A DNA stretch of 45,677 bases from a bacterium (GTDB lineage: Bacteria > Bacteroidota > Bacteroidia > Cytophagales > Cyclobacteriaceae): positions 1-45,677 of the forward strand of contig JANSWY010000034.1 of the NCBI GenBank assembly GCA_024743255.1. Direction: 5' to 3'. The translations under genes were made by a program, and so were the position numbers. Below are positions 7,765 through 16,608 of this stretch, one piece after another. The stretch's first letter is position 1. The number at the start of each line of letters is the position of its first letter. The notes beneath the pieces were generated by a model. That model was given only the letters and a program-made list of their open reading frames with translations, searched no databases and was not told the origin of the DNA.

Positions 7765-8799
7765 TTAATCATGAAATTTTACATAATTGTCCCACTTCTC
7801 CATAACTTCCTGAAAATCAAAAGGTAATTCTGAGTCAAATTGTATGAATTCTTTTGTAGTAGGATGTATGAAACCCAAAGACTTAGCGTGGAGTGCTTGT
7901 CTTGGGATTGTTTTGAAGCAGTTATCTACAAACTGTTTGTACTTAGAAAATGTGGTCCCTTTTAGAATTTTATCTCCTCCGTAGGTCGCATCATTGAATA
8001 TTGGATGGCCTAAATGCTTCATATGAGCCCGGATTTGGTGAGTCCGGCCGGTTTCAAGATTACATTGAATCAGGCTAACATAACGTAGCTGCTTGATTGT
8101 CTTGTAATGAGTGATTGCATGCCTTCCAAAATCACCTTCCGGAAAAGCTGCTGTTACTCTTCTATCTTTCAAGCTTCTACCAAGATTAACATCAATGGTT
8201 CCATCTTCTGGTTCTGGTTCACCCCAGACTAAGGCATAATATGTCCTTTCAATGGAGTGATCAAAAAATTGTTTGGCCAGAGAAGACATGGCATTTTCTG
8301 ATTTTGCAATTACAAGTAGCCCCGAAGTGTCTTTATCAATTCGATGCACCAATCCAGGTCTACCTTCATTGTCCTTCATGGTTGGAAGGTTTTGAAAGTG
8401 GAAAGTTAGTGCGTTAACAAGTGTCCCTGTCCAGTTTTGATAAGCAGGATGAACTACCATTCCAGCTTCTTTATTGACAACTAGCAGATCGTCATCCTCG
8501 TAGATGATGTTCAATGGAATATCTTCCGGTACTACTTCCGTATCTCTCGGAGGTTCTGGCAGGGCAATCTTGATAACATCGTCCGGGTGAACTTTGTGGT
8601 TTGGCTTTACTGCCTTTCCATTTACCATTACAAAGCCACTTTTAATAGCGTCTTGCAGTTTGTTTCTAGTGACATTCGGTAACCTGTCCATTAGAAACTT
8701 ATCAATACGCAGCAGTTGTTGTTTTTTATCAACTACAATTCTATGATGCTCAAATAGCTCATCATTTTCTTCCACATCAAATTCCTGGCTCTCGCTCAT
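7765..8799 (-). CDS. RluA/RluD-family rRNA pseudouridine synthase
   Basis: A 344-residue enzyme that isomerises uridines to pseudouridine in structured RNA, most likely 23S rRNA. An N-terminal S4 RNA-binding domain (about residues 25-90, with LRIDKFLMDRLPNVTR) precedes the catalytic domain; the catalytic aspartate is D157 in HRIDKDTSG. Further family motifs are RTHQIRAHMKHLGHPI and LHAKSLGF. RluD acts at 1911/1915/1917 in Escherichia coli; the exact target here cannot be read from sequence, so no symbol is given. The gene is divergent from a D-cysteine desulfhydrase-like gene across a heptamer-repeat hairpin, and a -7 element lies only five bases before its ATG. Confidence 0.9.
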   Translation of the reverse strand: MSESQEFDVEENDELFEHHRIVVDKKQQLLRIDKFLMDRLPNVTRNKLQDAIKSGFVMVNGKAVKPNHKVHPDDVIKIALPEPPRDTEVVPEDIPLNIIYEDDDLLVVNKEAGMVVHPAYQNWTGTLVNALTFHFQNLPTMKDNEGRPGLVHRIDKDTSGLLVIAKSENAMSSLAKQFFDHSIERTYYALVWGEPEPEDGTIDVNLGRSLKDRRVTAAFPEGDFGRHAITHYKTIKQLRYVSLIQCNLETGRTHQIRAHMKHLGHPIFNDATYGGDKILKGTTFSKYKQFVDNCFKTIPRQALHAKSLGFIHPTTKEFIQFDSELPFDFQEVMEKWDNYVKFHD

Positions 8800-8804
8800 G
8801 GATG

Positions 8805-8812
8805 CAAAGATA
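8805..8812 (-). promoter_or_regulatory. -7 element TATCTTTG directly before the pseudouridine synthase
   Basis: An exact TAnnTTTG on the minus strand ends five bases before the ATG, so transcription would begin at or very near the start codon (leaderless mRNA). The expected -33 zone falls inside the heptamer-repeat arm. Confidence 0.4.
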
Positions 8813-8821
8813 GTTGTTCAT

Positions 8822-8904
8822 TGTTCTTAGTTCTTAGTTTTTAGTTCATAGTTTGAAACAGGAGAACCAATAACTATGAACTATGAACGAAGAACTATGA
8901 ACTA
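8822..8904. repeat. Heptamer tandem repeats arranged as an 83-bp inverted repeat
   Basis: The right arm (8873-8904) reads as tandem heptamers AACTATG, AACTATG, AACGAAG, AACTATG, then AACTA. The left arm (8822-8853) is the reverse complement of the same kind of array, with units TTCTTAG, TTCTTAG, TTTTTAG, TTCATAG. The arms pair at about 27 of 32 positions, including a perfect 12-bp match next to a 19-base loop (8854-8872). The element fills the space between two divergent -7 elements and could be a cruciform, RNA hairpin or regulator array. Confidence 0.85.
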
Positions 8905-8909
8905 ATTAC

Positions 8910-8917
8910 TAGCTTTG
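8910..8917 (+). promoter_or_regulatory. -7 element TAGCTTTG directly before the desulfhydrase-like gene
   Basis: An exact TAnnTTTG ends four bases before the ATG at 8922, so the mRNA would be leaderless or nearly so. It mirrors the arrangement on the other side of the heptamer repeat. Confidence 0.4.
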
Positions 8918-8921
8918 AAAT

Positions 8922-9830
8922 ATGTTTAGCAAAACTCCAAATTCACCCATTCAGTGGATTTCTGATCCTTTGTTGGATGAGAAGGGAGTTCGATTGGCAA
9001 TAAAACGTGAGGATCTAATTCATCCACACATTTCCGGCAACAAGTGGAGAAAACTGAAATACAACTTCCTGGAAGCCAAGGAAAAGGGATATACCAAAGT
9101 ACTTACGTTCGGAGGTGCTTTTTCAAACCATATTACCGCCACTTCTGCTTGCGCAAAAGAATTTGGGCTAGAAAGCGTTGGAGTAATTCGTGGAGAAGAG
9201 CTCAATTCTAATTCTAATCATACTTTGCGATTTGCGTCCAATCAAGGAATGTCATTGTCTTTTGTCTCCCGGAGTGACTATCGGAACAAGTCCAATGATG
9301 ATTTCATTGAAACACTTAAATCTCGGTTTGGAGAATTTTTTCTGATCCCGGAAGGTGGAACAAATGACTTAGCCATTAAAGGGACTGAAGAAATTTTAGG
9401 TAACGAGTGTAAGTCATTCAGTCATGTTTGTGTTGCCGCAGGTACAGGAGGAACAGCATCCGGTATTATTAGATCAGCAAACCTGAATCAGCATATATTG
9501 GTATTTCCTGCACTGAAAGGAAATTTCATGGAAAGCGCGATAAAATCATTAGTTGGGGTGGGGGAATTTGCTGCATGGACGTCTTTGAATCAATATCACT
9601 TTGGCGGTTATGCAAAATGGAATGATGAGTTGATAGATTTCATAAATTCATTCAATCGCCAATATAATATCCCTTTGGACCCAATCTATACCGGAAAAAT
9701 GCTATTTGGTTTGTTTGATATGATAAAAAGGGATTATTTTGTTAAAGAAGCTACTTTGCTAGCGATCCATACAGGAGGACTACAGGGAATACAAGGATTT
9801 AATGATCAATATAACAATATATTGATCTGA
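8922..9830 (+). CDS. D-cysteine desulfhydrase / ACC deaminase-like PLP enzyme
   Basis: A 302-residue fold-type II PLP enzyme. The PLP lysine is K41 in HISGNKWRKL, followed by the substrate loop GGAFSNHITATSACAKEFG and the Gly-rich phosphate cup AAGTGGTASG. The C-terminal LLAIHTGGLQG is also typical. Characterised members either open the ring of 1-aminocyclopropane-1-carboxylate or release H2S, pyruvate and ammonia from D-cysteine; the two activities cannot be told apart reliably by eye, and most bacterial proteins of this length are D-cysteine desulfhydrases. Length is slightly short but no motif is lost. The gene appears to be transcribed alone from a promoter next to its ATG. Confidence 0.8.
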   Translation: MFSKTPNSPIQWISDPLLDEKGVRLAIKREDLIHPHISGNKWRKLKYNFLEAKEKGYTKVLTFGGAFSNHITATSACAKEFGLESVGVIRGEELNSNSNHTLRFASNQGMSLSFVSRSDYRNKSNDDFIETLKSRFGEFFLIPEGGTNDLAIKGTEEILGNECKSFSHVCVAAGTGGTASGIIRSANLNQHILVFPALKGNFMESAIKSLVGVGEFAAWTSLNQYHFGGYAKWNDELIDFINSFNRQYNIPLDPIYTGKMLFGLFDMIKRDYFVKEATLLAIHTGGLQGIQGFNDQYNNILI

Positions 9831-9869
9831 CTAAAGTTCGTTTATTAACGAATGTAGCTTAACAGGTTT

Positions 9870-11468
9870 ATGAAACTTACACATCTCTCAGCAGCCATCT
9901 TGTTGATTTTGGCTAGCTGCAATATAGGTGATCTGGAATTTAACGATCTCCAGTTACAAGACCTAAATCCGGGCGTAGCGGTTCCTTTGGGATCAGCAAC
10001 GTATTCCATTGAGGAATTATTCCAGGATATTATTGAAGATACTGCCATCTTTAATAATGACGAATCTCAATTAATTGTTTTCACCTATTACGATACCTCG
10101 GTTTTCGAAATTGGTAATGACATTGTCACAATTGATGACATCTCCAGTACAGGAGGGTTAAATCCTAATCTAAATGTAACTGCTGGTGTTTCAACTCTCA
10201 CATTCCCTATTTCAAAAGAATTTGTGTTTGAATATCCTGCATCAAATGAAGAACGTCTGGATTCAGTGTTTTACTCGATGGGAACACTCAGCTACGAAGT
10301 AACTTCTGGGTTTGAGTGTGACCTTGATTTCACTTTTATCCTGGAAAATACCATCGATGTAAGTACCGATCAACCTGTTTCCTTTGATATGTCTTTTAAT
10401 TACTCCGGCTCAAGCCCCATTGTAAGTACTCAATCAATGGACTTGGTGGGACACAAAACTGTATTAAGCCAGGAAAATGGCGTTAATGTGTTTAGAGCTA
10501 CAATTGACGGAACATTAACTGTAAATACTGGACAAGGTATTACTCTGAATGACAGCTTAGCTTTTGAGCTTACTTATTCCAATCAGGATTTTCAAAGCAT
10601 ATTTGGCTATTTCGGTCAGGACACGGTAAGTGTCGCTAGCAGCACAATTCCAATTGACTATCTCGAGAATGCGACCAGTGCCGGAATCTATTTCAAAGCA
10701 CCGGAAATGAACTTTACTTTTAACAATAGTTTCGGGTTACCAATTGGATTGCAATTGGAAGATGTATATGCAAAAAACTCATCCGGGGATTCTATATTCC
10801 TGACAGGTAGTGGGGTTGATTCTCCTTTTATCATCAACTACAATGAGAATGATATTACTGTCCCGGAACAAAGCGAGTATACAATTAATGTAGACAATTC
10901 CAACCTGCAGGATTTACTGGAAATTGGGCCAAATTCATTCACATTCCCAATAACAGGATTCGCTAATTATCAGACCCCTGATGGTTTTAACTATGTAACT
11001 GATGAGAGTTCGCTAGAAACTATTCTGGAATTTAATATGCCAATGGAGATACGATTGGAGGATTTTGAGCAATCCATTTCCTTCGATGTGGAAGGAAGCT
11101 ACAATGAAAATGAACCTGATTCTGTTGTCCTCATCATAAATACCATAAATGATCTTCCAATTGTTGGTACAATGGAACTTCAAATTGTGGATGCTGATTC
11201 AATGGTTACTTATACGGCCGCAAGTGGGATTATTCTAGAAGCTCCGAGATATAATGTGGTCGGAGAAATAATTTCTCCTGGTGAGACAACAGCAAATGTA
11301 ATCTTAACAAATGAAGGGCTGGAGGCTCTCAAAGAAGCTTCCGAGCTAAGGGCTGTCTTTACTTTGAACACACCCTCCTCCAGTGTTAATGACTACTTTG
11401 AAGTCTATGCCGATGATCAGCTCACTGTAAATTTATCTGTTGCCGGAACTGCTACAATTGATCTATGA
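9870..11468 (+). CDS. Large secreted lipoprotein, function unknown
   Basis: A 532-residue protein with a lipoprotein signal peptide: hydrophobic core then LASC, so Cys17 would be lipidated. The mature part is rich in Asn, Ser, Thr and Asp with alternating beta-strand patterns and no catalytic motif I recognise. Its stop overlaps the next ATG by four bases (ATGA), so it is translationally coupled to the DUF5723-type protein. The likely picture is a surface or periplasmic lipoprotein working with that protein. I do not recognise a named family for it. Confidence 0.7.
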   Translation: MKLTHLSAAILLILASCNIGDLEFNDLQLQDLNPGVAVPLGSATYSIEELFQDIIEDTAIFNNDESQLIVFTYYDTSVFEIGNDIVTIDDISSTGGLNPNLNVTAGVSTLTFPISKEFVFEYPASNEERLDSVFYSMGTLSYEVTSGFECDLDFTFILENTIDVSTDQPVSFDMSFNYSGSSPIVSTQSMDLVGHKTVLSQENGVNVFRATIDGTLTVNTGQGITLNDSLAFELTYSNQDFQSIFGYFGQDTVSVASSTIPIDYLENATSAGIYFKAPEMNFTFNNSFGLPIGLQLEDVYAKNSSGDSIFLTGSGVDSPFIINYNENDITVPEQSEYTINVDNSNLQDLLEIGPNSFTFPITGFANYQTPDGFNYVTDESSLETILEFNMPMEIRLEDFEQSISFDVEGSYNENEPDSVVLIINTINDLPIVGTMELQIVDADSMVTYTAASGIILEAPRYNVVGEIISPGETTANVILTNEGLEALKEASELRAVFTLNTPSSSVNDYFEVYADDQLTVNLSVAGTATIDL

Positions 11469-12961
11469 GGGCTCTAATCAAAATATCGCTTTGTGTAGCA
11501 GTTTTCGTAAGCTGTTTCTCAACATATGGACAGATCAGCAGGTATCATTTAGGAAACGGAATCTATCAAAATAATGATATCAATCCAGCTTATTTCCCAG
11601 AGGGCAGAATTTTCATTGGGCTTCCGGTATTATCTCAGATGCAGGCTGGCTTTAACACAAGATTTACCTATTCCGACATTTTTACGAAACAAGAAGATGG
11701 ATCAACACTCCTTCAGTTTGACAATCTATTAGGAAGTCTTAAGAAAAATAATTTGCTGCAATTACACATGAAGTTTGCAGATGTACATGTTGGATACAGA
11801 AAGAATCAGGCGGCTATTAGTTTCTTTTCAAATGAAAGAATAGAATTTGATTTTCAGTACCCAAAAAGATTAATCAACCTTGGTCTTAATGGAAACCTAC
11901 AGTTTGTAGGAAGAACCATAGATATAAAAGGCATGGGAGTTAAAGCAAGATATTTCCGGGAAACTGGTGTAGGATTCACCTACTTTGAAAAGTCGGGACG
12001 GTTCAGTGCTGGTACGAGGGTGAAATTATACAATGGCTTCTTCAATGCAACCACAAAGAGAGGTCTTGATGCTACGCTAAATACTTCTGAAGACAATTAT
12101 GAACTAAGTGTCTCATTGGAAAATGGAGTCCTTAATACAGCTGGCTTCAATGTCCCTGATGGATCTTCATTCCCAATTCCTCATCTGTTGGTGAATAAAA
12201 ACAGGGGATTGGGACTTGATTTGGGAGTCAATTATAAAGTACACAAATATTTGACTGTAGCAGCATCAATCAATGATATTGGATATATCTCCTGGAAAGA
12301 GGATCCTGAAAACTATACTGTTAGGGATACTGCTTTTACTTATGCAGGGGTTGATATTAAGAATAATTCCAGTATAGTTCAAGCGCTGGAGGATTCACTG
12401 TTTAACAGATTCAGAAGGGTCACTACCAATGATGCATATACTGAATGGAATCCTATTACTATGAATGCCTCAGCAAGCTGGAACCTTACCGATCGGGATA
12501 TCATAACGGGAACAATTTCATCAAGGTTTCTATTTGGCAAAACCCATTTGACTTACGCTGCTGGCATCACACACCGATTTGGTAGAATTTGGACCTTAAA
12601 CGCCAACCTTGTCAGGTTGCCACAGCAATTCTTTAATGTTGGTGTTAGTACAGTGGTAGACGCAGGCCCTGTTCAATTTTATCTGGCAACAGATAAAACT
12701 ATTGGATACGACCTTACCAATGTCAAAAATGCTAATATCTCTACTGGTATTAATCTAATTTTAGGAAGAGGTATCAAAAAAGAGAAATCTTATACTCCTT
12801 CTAATTTCAGGTTCCTTGGTGGAGATACTAAGAAAGTAAAGGGTAAGGAAAAAATTTATCTGTTCATTAAGAAACAGAAGAAATCAGGTCCCATCAGGTC
12901 AACTGATACTAAACAAGAAAAGAAGTTAAGGAAGATAAAACTCAGAGACCTTTTCAACTAA
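11465..12961 (+). CDS. DUF5723-like envelope protein
   Basis: A 498-residue protein with a signal peptide cleaved after about residue 22 (STYGQ). The N-terminal part QISRYHLGNGIYQNNDINPA and the long run of amphipathic strands match the Bacteroidota DUF5723 type, thought to be outer-membrane barrels; some related proteins serve T9SS or gliding. The last 50 or so residues are unusually Lys-rich (KKVKGKEK, IKKQKKSG, KQEKKLRKIKLRD), which is odd for a barrel end and may be a periplasmic tail. It starts within the stop of the upstream lipoprotein gene. Its stop overlaps the radA stop on the other strand by three bases (12959-12960 shared region), leaving no room for a terminator. Confidence 0.65.
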   Translation: MRALIKISLCVAVFVSCFSTYGQISRYHLGNGIYQNNDINPAYFPEGRIFIGLPVLSQMQAGFNTRFTYSDIFTKQEDGSTLLQFDNLLGSLKKNNLLQLHMKFADVHVGYRKNQAAISFFSNERIEFDFQYPKRLINLGLNGNLQFVGRTIDIKGMGVKARYFRETGVGFTYFEKSGRFSAGTRVKLYNGFFNATTKRGLDATLNTSEDNYELSVSLENGVLNTAGFNVPDGSSFPIPHLLVNKNRGLGLDLGVNYKVHKYLTVAASINDIGYISWKEDPENYTVRDTAFTYAGVDIKNNSSIVQALEDSLFNRFRRVTTNDAYTEWNPITMNASASWNLTDRDIITGTISSRFLFGKTHLTYAAGITHRFGRIWTLNANLVRLPQQFFNVGVSTVVDAGPVQFYLATDKTIGYDLTNVKNANISTGINLILGRGIKKEKSYTPSNFRFLGGDTKKVKGKEKIYLFIKKQKKSGPIRSTDTKQEKKLRKIKLRDLFN

Positions 12962-14334
12962 CCAAATAGATTTCCAAATACCTGATTCAACTTACTGGCA
13001 TCCACGATTTCAATATTGTAATCAGAAGTTTTCAAGCCCTTCAGGTTATACTTTGAAACAAAGATTTTACTGAAACCCAACTTCTCAGCTTCAGAAATTC
13101 TATTCTCAATACGATTGACTGCTCTTACTTCAGATCCCAAACCAATTTCCGCAGCAAAGCAAACATCTGATGGGATCTCAATTTCCTCATAGGAGCTAAA
13201 TATGGCAAGGCAAATTGCCAAATCCAGAGCAGGGTCGTTGATTTTAATACCTCCGGCAATATTTAGAAAAACATCCTGACTGCTCAGTTTAAGTCCATAT
13301 CGTTTCTCCAAGACGGCAAGAAGCATGTTAAGTCTCTTTGTGTCAAAACCTGTTGCTGTTCGCTGAGGTGTTCCAAACGTAGCAGGGCTTACGAGTGCCT
13401 GAAGTTCGATTAAAAGTGGCCTGTTTCCTTCAATACTGGCTCCAATTGTAACTCCACTGATTGGTTCATCCTTTTGTGAAATCAGGATCTCCGAAGGGTT
13501 ACTTACTTCCCTTAAACCAGAACCCAGCATCTCATATATCCCTAATTCAGAAGTAGAACCGAATCTATTCTTAGTGGTGCGTAAAATTCTATAAGTCAAA
13601 TGTCTGTCTCCTTCAAATTGCAAGACAGTATCAACCATATGCTCGAGAACTTTTGGTCCGGCAAGAGTCCCCTCTTTTGTGATGTGCCCTACCAGGAAAA
13701 CTGGTTTCCCTGATTCTTTTGCAAACTTGATTAACTGGCCAGTACATTCTCTTACTTGTGAAATACTTCCAGCAGCAGATTCTATTTCGTCGGTATAAAT
13801 TGTCTGGATAGAATCGATCACAACAACTGCTGGGTCAATAGTAACCAGTTGTTGAAATATCAATGGCAATGATGTCTCAGCAAGAATAAAGCATTGATTA
13901 TTGGGTTTCAAACCAATTCTATCTGCTCTCATTTTGATCTGGCCTTCACTTTCTTCACCAGAAACATAGAGTAATTTTCTATTCAGGTTCAGGGCTAATT
14001 GCAACATTAGTGTTGATTTCCCAATACCAGGCTCCCCTCCAATCAATATGAGAGACCCAGGAACAATTCCTCCTCCGAGAACACGATCAAGCTCATTATC
14101 AGAAGACTGAAAACGATCATGCTCATCATATTGTACTTCTTGCAACGGTCGAGAAACACTTTGCTTACTTCCGGATTTTAGTACATCCCAGGAGTTCTTT
14201 TTTTGATCGGAAGTTTTCTGTACGACTTCCTCAACATATGTATTCCAACTATCACACGATGGACACTTCCCTATCCATTTAGGAGATTGAGCTCCACAAT
14301 TCTGACAATAAAAGGTAGTTTTAACTTTAGCCAC
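12958..14334 (-). CDS. radA: DNA repair protein RadA
   Basis: A 458-residue RadA (Sms) that promotes branch migration during recombination. In order it has the N-terminal four-Cys zinc finger (CQNCGAQSPKWIGKCPSC), the Walker A GGEPGIGKST near residue 100, the RadA-specific KNRFGS motif, and a C-terminal Lon-protease-like domain. I choose the GTG at 14334, which gives the family N-terminus (M)AKVKTTFYC. A TTG eight codons upstream is open in frame, but it lies inside a -7 promoter element and so would precede the transcript start. It converges on, and overlaps, the DUF5723-like gene. Confidence 0.95.
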   Translation of the reverse strand: MAKVKTTFYCQNCGAQSPKWIGKCPSCDSWNTYVEEVVQKTSDQKKNSWDVLKSGSKQSVSRPLQEVQYDEHDRFQSSDNELDRVLGGGIVPGSLILIGGEPGIGKSTLMLQLALNLNRKLLYVSGEESEGQIKMRADRIGLKPNNQCFILAETSLPLIFQQLVTIDPAVVVIDSIQTIYTDEIESAAGSISQVRECTGQLIKFAKESGKPVFLVGHITKEGTLAGPKVLEHMVDTVLQFEGDRHLTYRILRTTKNRFGSTSELGIYEMLGSGLREVSNPSEILISQKDEPISGVTIGASIEGNRPLLIELQALVSPATFGTPQRTATGFDTKRLNMLLAVLEKRYGLKLSSQDVFLNIAGGIKINDPALDLAICLAIFSSYEEIEIPSDVCFAAEIGLGSEVRAVNRIENRISEAEKLGFSKIFVSKYNLKGLKTSDYNIEIVDASKLNQVFGNLFG

Positions 14335-14355
14335 AGCAATTCTGATGTTGGGGAT

Positions 14356-14363
14356 CAAATGTA
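14356..14363 (-). promoter_or_regulatory. -7 element TACATTTG for radA
   Basis: An exact TAnnTTTG on the minus strand lies 21 bases before the GTG start. Its last three bases form the alternative TTG start codon, which argues that the GTG is the true start. Confidence 0.45.
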
Positions 14364-14397
14364 GTGCAAGCCAATTAAAAAAATGAAGGAATTAAGT

Positions 14398-16485
14398 TTA
14401 GTTTGAATAAACCAGTGAGTTGAGGTAAGCCTCCTGATTTGGTTCTCTTCCTAAAAATGATTTGACCATTTCATATTCATCTTCAGAAACACCCTTTTTC
14501 AAAATTTGATTTCTAAACCTTTTGCCAATTTTTTGATTAAAAATTCCATTTTCCTTAAAAACAGAATACATATCCTGACCATAAACCTCCGAAAGAAGGT
14601 ACATGTAGTAACGACTTCCATAATCTGACAAGTGACTGAAACTGGTATGAAGATTTGTACCATTCACGTGAGGAAACAAAGAAATTTGATTCTCCAACTC
14701 ACTGGTGATTTCCGCGATTGACTTATCACTGTTAGATGGATCAAATGAATCATGGAGAGATAAATCAATGGCTGAAAATAAAATTTGATTATTAGTTTCG
14801 ATTCCTACCCCAACATTTCTGGTGCTCTTTATTCTATTAAAAGTGGCTTGATCTAAGATTTCACCAGTTTTATAATGCCTTGCAAATCTCTTTATGGCAT
14901 CATATTCCCAAGCCCAGTTACTGAGCAAAGATGTTGGTGCATATGAAAAATCCTTTTCTGAGAAAAATGCGTTTTGAGAAAACAGTTCGGGTTCTCCAAA
15001 ATTATGCTGCAGAACAAACCCAAAGACTGTGAATAGATCCACCACTTCCTCATGTGCCAAGACAGTAGGTTCTCGTTTGGTCGGTGGAATAAAATTGGTG
15101 GCGATGCACATGCCTGGAATTTTGAAGCCCTGGTCCGTTTGAGAAGCAAAACTTATTGGTATAGCAAACTCTCCAACTGATTTGTTCTGTCGAGAAAATA
15201 GATCTAAGTAGATTCTTGACTTAACCTGACCTTCCTCAACTACTTCATATACCAATACATCCTGATGCCATTTGGAAGCGTTTGGCACCTCATTAATTTT
15301 GACACCAAACAATTGCTCCATAATTTCAAAAATACCATTCACTACTGCATAAATTTCAAAGTAGTGACTTAGCTCCTGCACATCTACCTGATATTTTGTC
15401 TTTTTCAGGATATTCTCATAATACTTCCTATTCCATATCTCAATTTTTCCCGGACCTTCAGCCGTAGATACCTGATCCTTCACAGACAACAACTCATTGT
15501 AGTCCTTGATAGCAATATTCCTTACTTGATTTGTGAGACCATCAAGAAAATCCCAAACTTTATCAGGAGTATCCATCACATTTGATGCAAGGACGTATTC
15601 ACTATAATTATCGTATCCCAATAGCTTAGATAACTCTTTTCTCATCCTGAAGATTTTCATTAACAGCTCCTCATTTTCCTGAACTCTGATGTTTGAAAAC
15701 CTCATGTAGACTTTCTCTCTTCCTTTTTCAGATTGAACATCCCTCATGTAGGTATTGTAATCTGAGTAATTCAAAGACATAAAGTACTGTCCTTCTTCTT
15801 TTCTTAGGGATTCCACGAAAGCCTCAGACAAACCGGTCAATTCATCCTCGTTAAGCGCGACTTCTTCCCCGGAATCTTCGATGTTAGTTAAAAATTCGAG
15901 TCCCAAATCAAGAATACTATCATTTAGTACTCTCATCCTTTCCCGCTGCACTTCTCCAAGCCCAAGTCCATTAAATTGAAGATAATGTAAGGTTTCATCC
16001 ATATACTTTCTCCTCTCAGGAGATAAGGTATTGGCTTCATCAGACGAACTAAACTCCTTAACTGCGTAATAATAATCATCTGAAAGAAAGGCAGTAATAC
16101 TATATTCTGACAAATTCAGAAGCAGATCACTGCTTGTATTTTTTATTTCGTCATCAGGATGGACATAACTCATTAAATTAAGCACATAAACTATTTCCCA
16201 AAAGTCAGCTGCCGTTTTGTCGAAGGCCAACATGGTATTGTCAAATGTCCTTTTTGATTTCGGGAGATCATAGACTGATTGCAATTCGGAATTGGTCTTT
16301 GCCACCACATAGTCATACACCTCCTGCAGATGTTGAACCCGTATGTCGTCAAATCTGAAAGGGGCATTTAGTTCTTTTTGGAATGGATTCTCCTGGGATA
16401 GAGCAATAGGAATCTTTGACTCCTTTTGGTTGGAGCATGAGAATAGAAATAGTAAAGGCGTTAATACGAATAATTGCCGAATCAT
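14398..16485 (-). CDS. M3-family (oligopeptidase-like) lipoprotein lacking the zinc site
   Basis: A 695-residue lipoprotein (lipobox LFSC, Cys17) with the fold signatures of M3 metallopeptidases such as thimet oligopeptidase and Dcp, but without their catalytic site. The M3 motif LFHEFGHALHH is here LFTVFGFVLQH: both zinc histidines and the catalytic Glu are replaced (T486, V487, F490). The third ligand, a Glu 29 residues after the first His in neurolysin, is Tyr at 515 (DFSYAP instead of DFVExP). The substrate-binding Tyr cluster is kept in FSHLSDYGSRYYMYLL. The frame is intact, so this is a preserved pseudopeptidase, not a decayed gene. The ATG at 16485 starts the signal peptide; an upstream TTG is unneeded. 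It may bind peptides or act as a scaffold at the envelope. Confidence 0.8.
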   Translation of the reverse strand: MIRQLFVLTPLLFLFSCSNQKESKIPIALSQENPFQKELNAPFRFDDIRVQHLQEVYDYVVAKTNSELQSVYDLPKSKRTFDNTMLAFDKTAADFWEIVYVLNLMSYVHPDDEIKNTSSDLLLNLSEYSITAFLSDDYYYAVKEFSSSDEANTLSPERRKYMDETLHYLQFNGLGLGEVQRERMRVLNDSILDLGLEFLTNIEDSGEEVALNEDELTGLSEAFVESLRKEEGQYFMSLNYSDYNTYMRDVQSEKGREKVYMRFSNIRVQENEELLMKIFRMRKELSKLLGYDNYSEYVLASNVMDTPDKVWDFLDGLTNQVRNIAIKDYNELLSVKDQVSTAEGPGKIEIWNRKYYENILKKTKYQVDVQELSHYFEIYAVVNGIFEIMEQLFGVKINEVPNASKWHQDVLVYEVVEEGQVKSRIYLDLFSRQNKSVGEFAIPISFASQTDQGFKIPGMCIATNFIPPTKREPTVLAHEEVVDLFTVFGFVLQHNFGEPELFSQNAFFSEKDFSYAPTSLLSNWAWEYDAIKRFARHYKTGEILDQATFNRIKSTRNVGVGIETNNQILFSAIDLSLHDSFDPSNSDKSIAEITSELENQISLFPHVNGTNLHTSFSHLSDYGSRYYMYLLSEVYGQDMYSVFKENGIFNQKIGKRFRNQILKKGVSEDEYEMVKSFLGREPNQEAYLNSLVYSN

Positions 16486-16608
16486 GAATTTCCTATGCAC
16501 ATTCAGTAACAAAAATGGTCTATTATCTGACTTTAAAAAACTTTTGCCAAAGTGATTAACTACTCAAGTCCAAGAATACGATGAAAGGTTTAAAATCAAC
16601 GATTAACG

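Noticed and set aside
8822-8904. Heptamer array as a CRISPR
   Set aside because: Units are 7 bases with no spacers and are arranged as an inverted repeat; there are no cas genes.
9837-9852. Hairpin TTCGTT-TATT-AACGAA after the desulfhydrase gene
   Set aside because: A 6-bp AT-rich stem with no T-run is too weak to call a terminator.
14335-14358. Upstream TTG start for radA
   Set aside because: The TTG is part of the TACATTTG -7 element, so it would precede the transcript start; the GTG at 14334 gives the family N-terminus.
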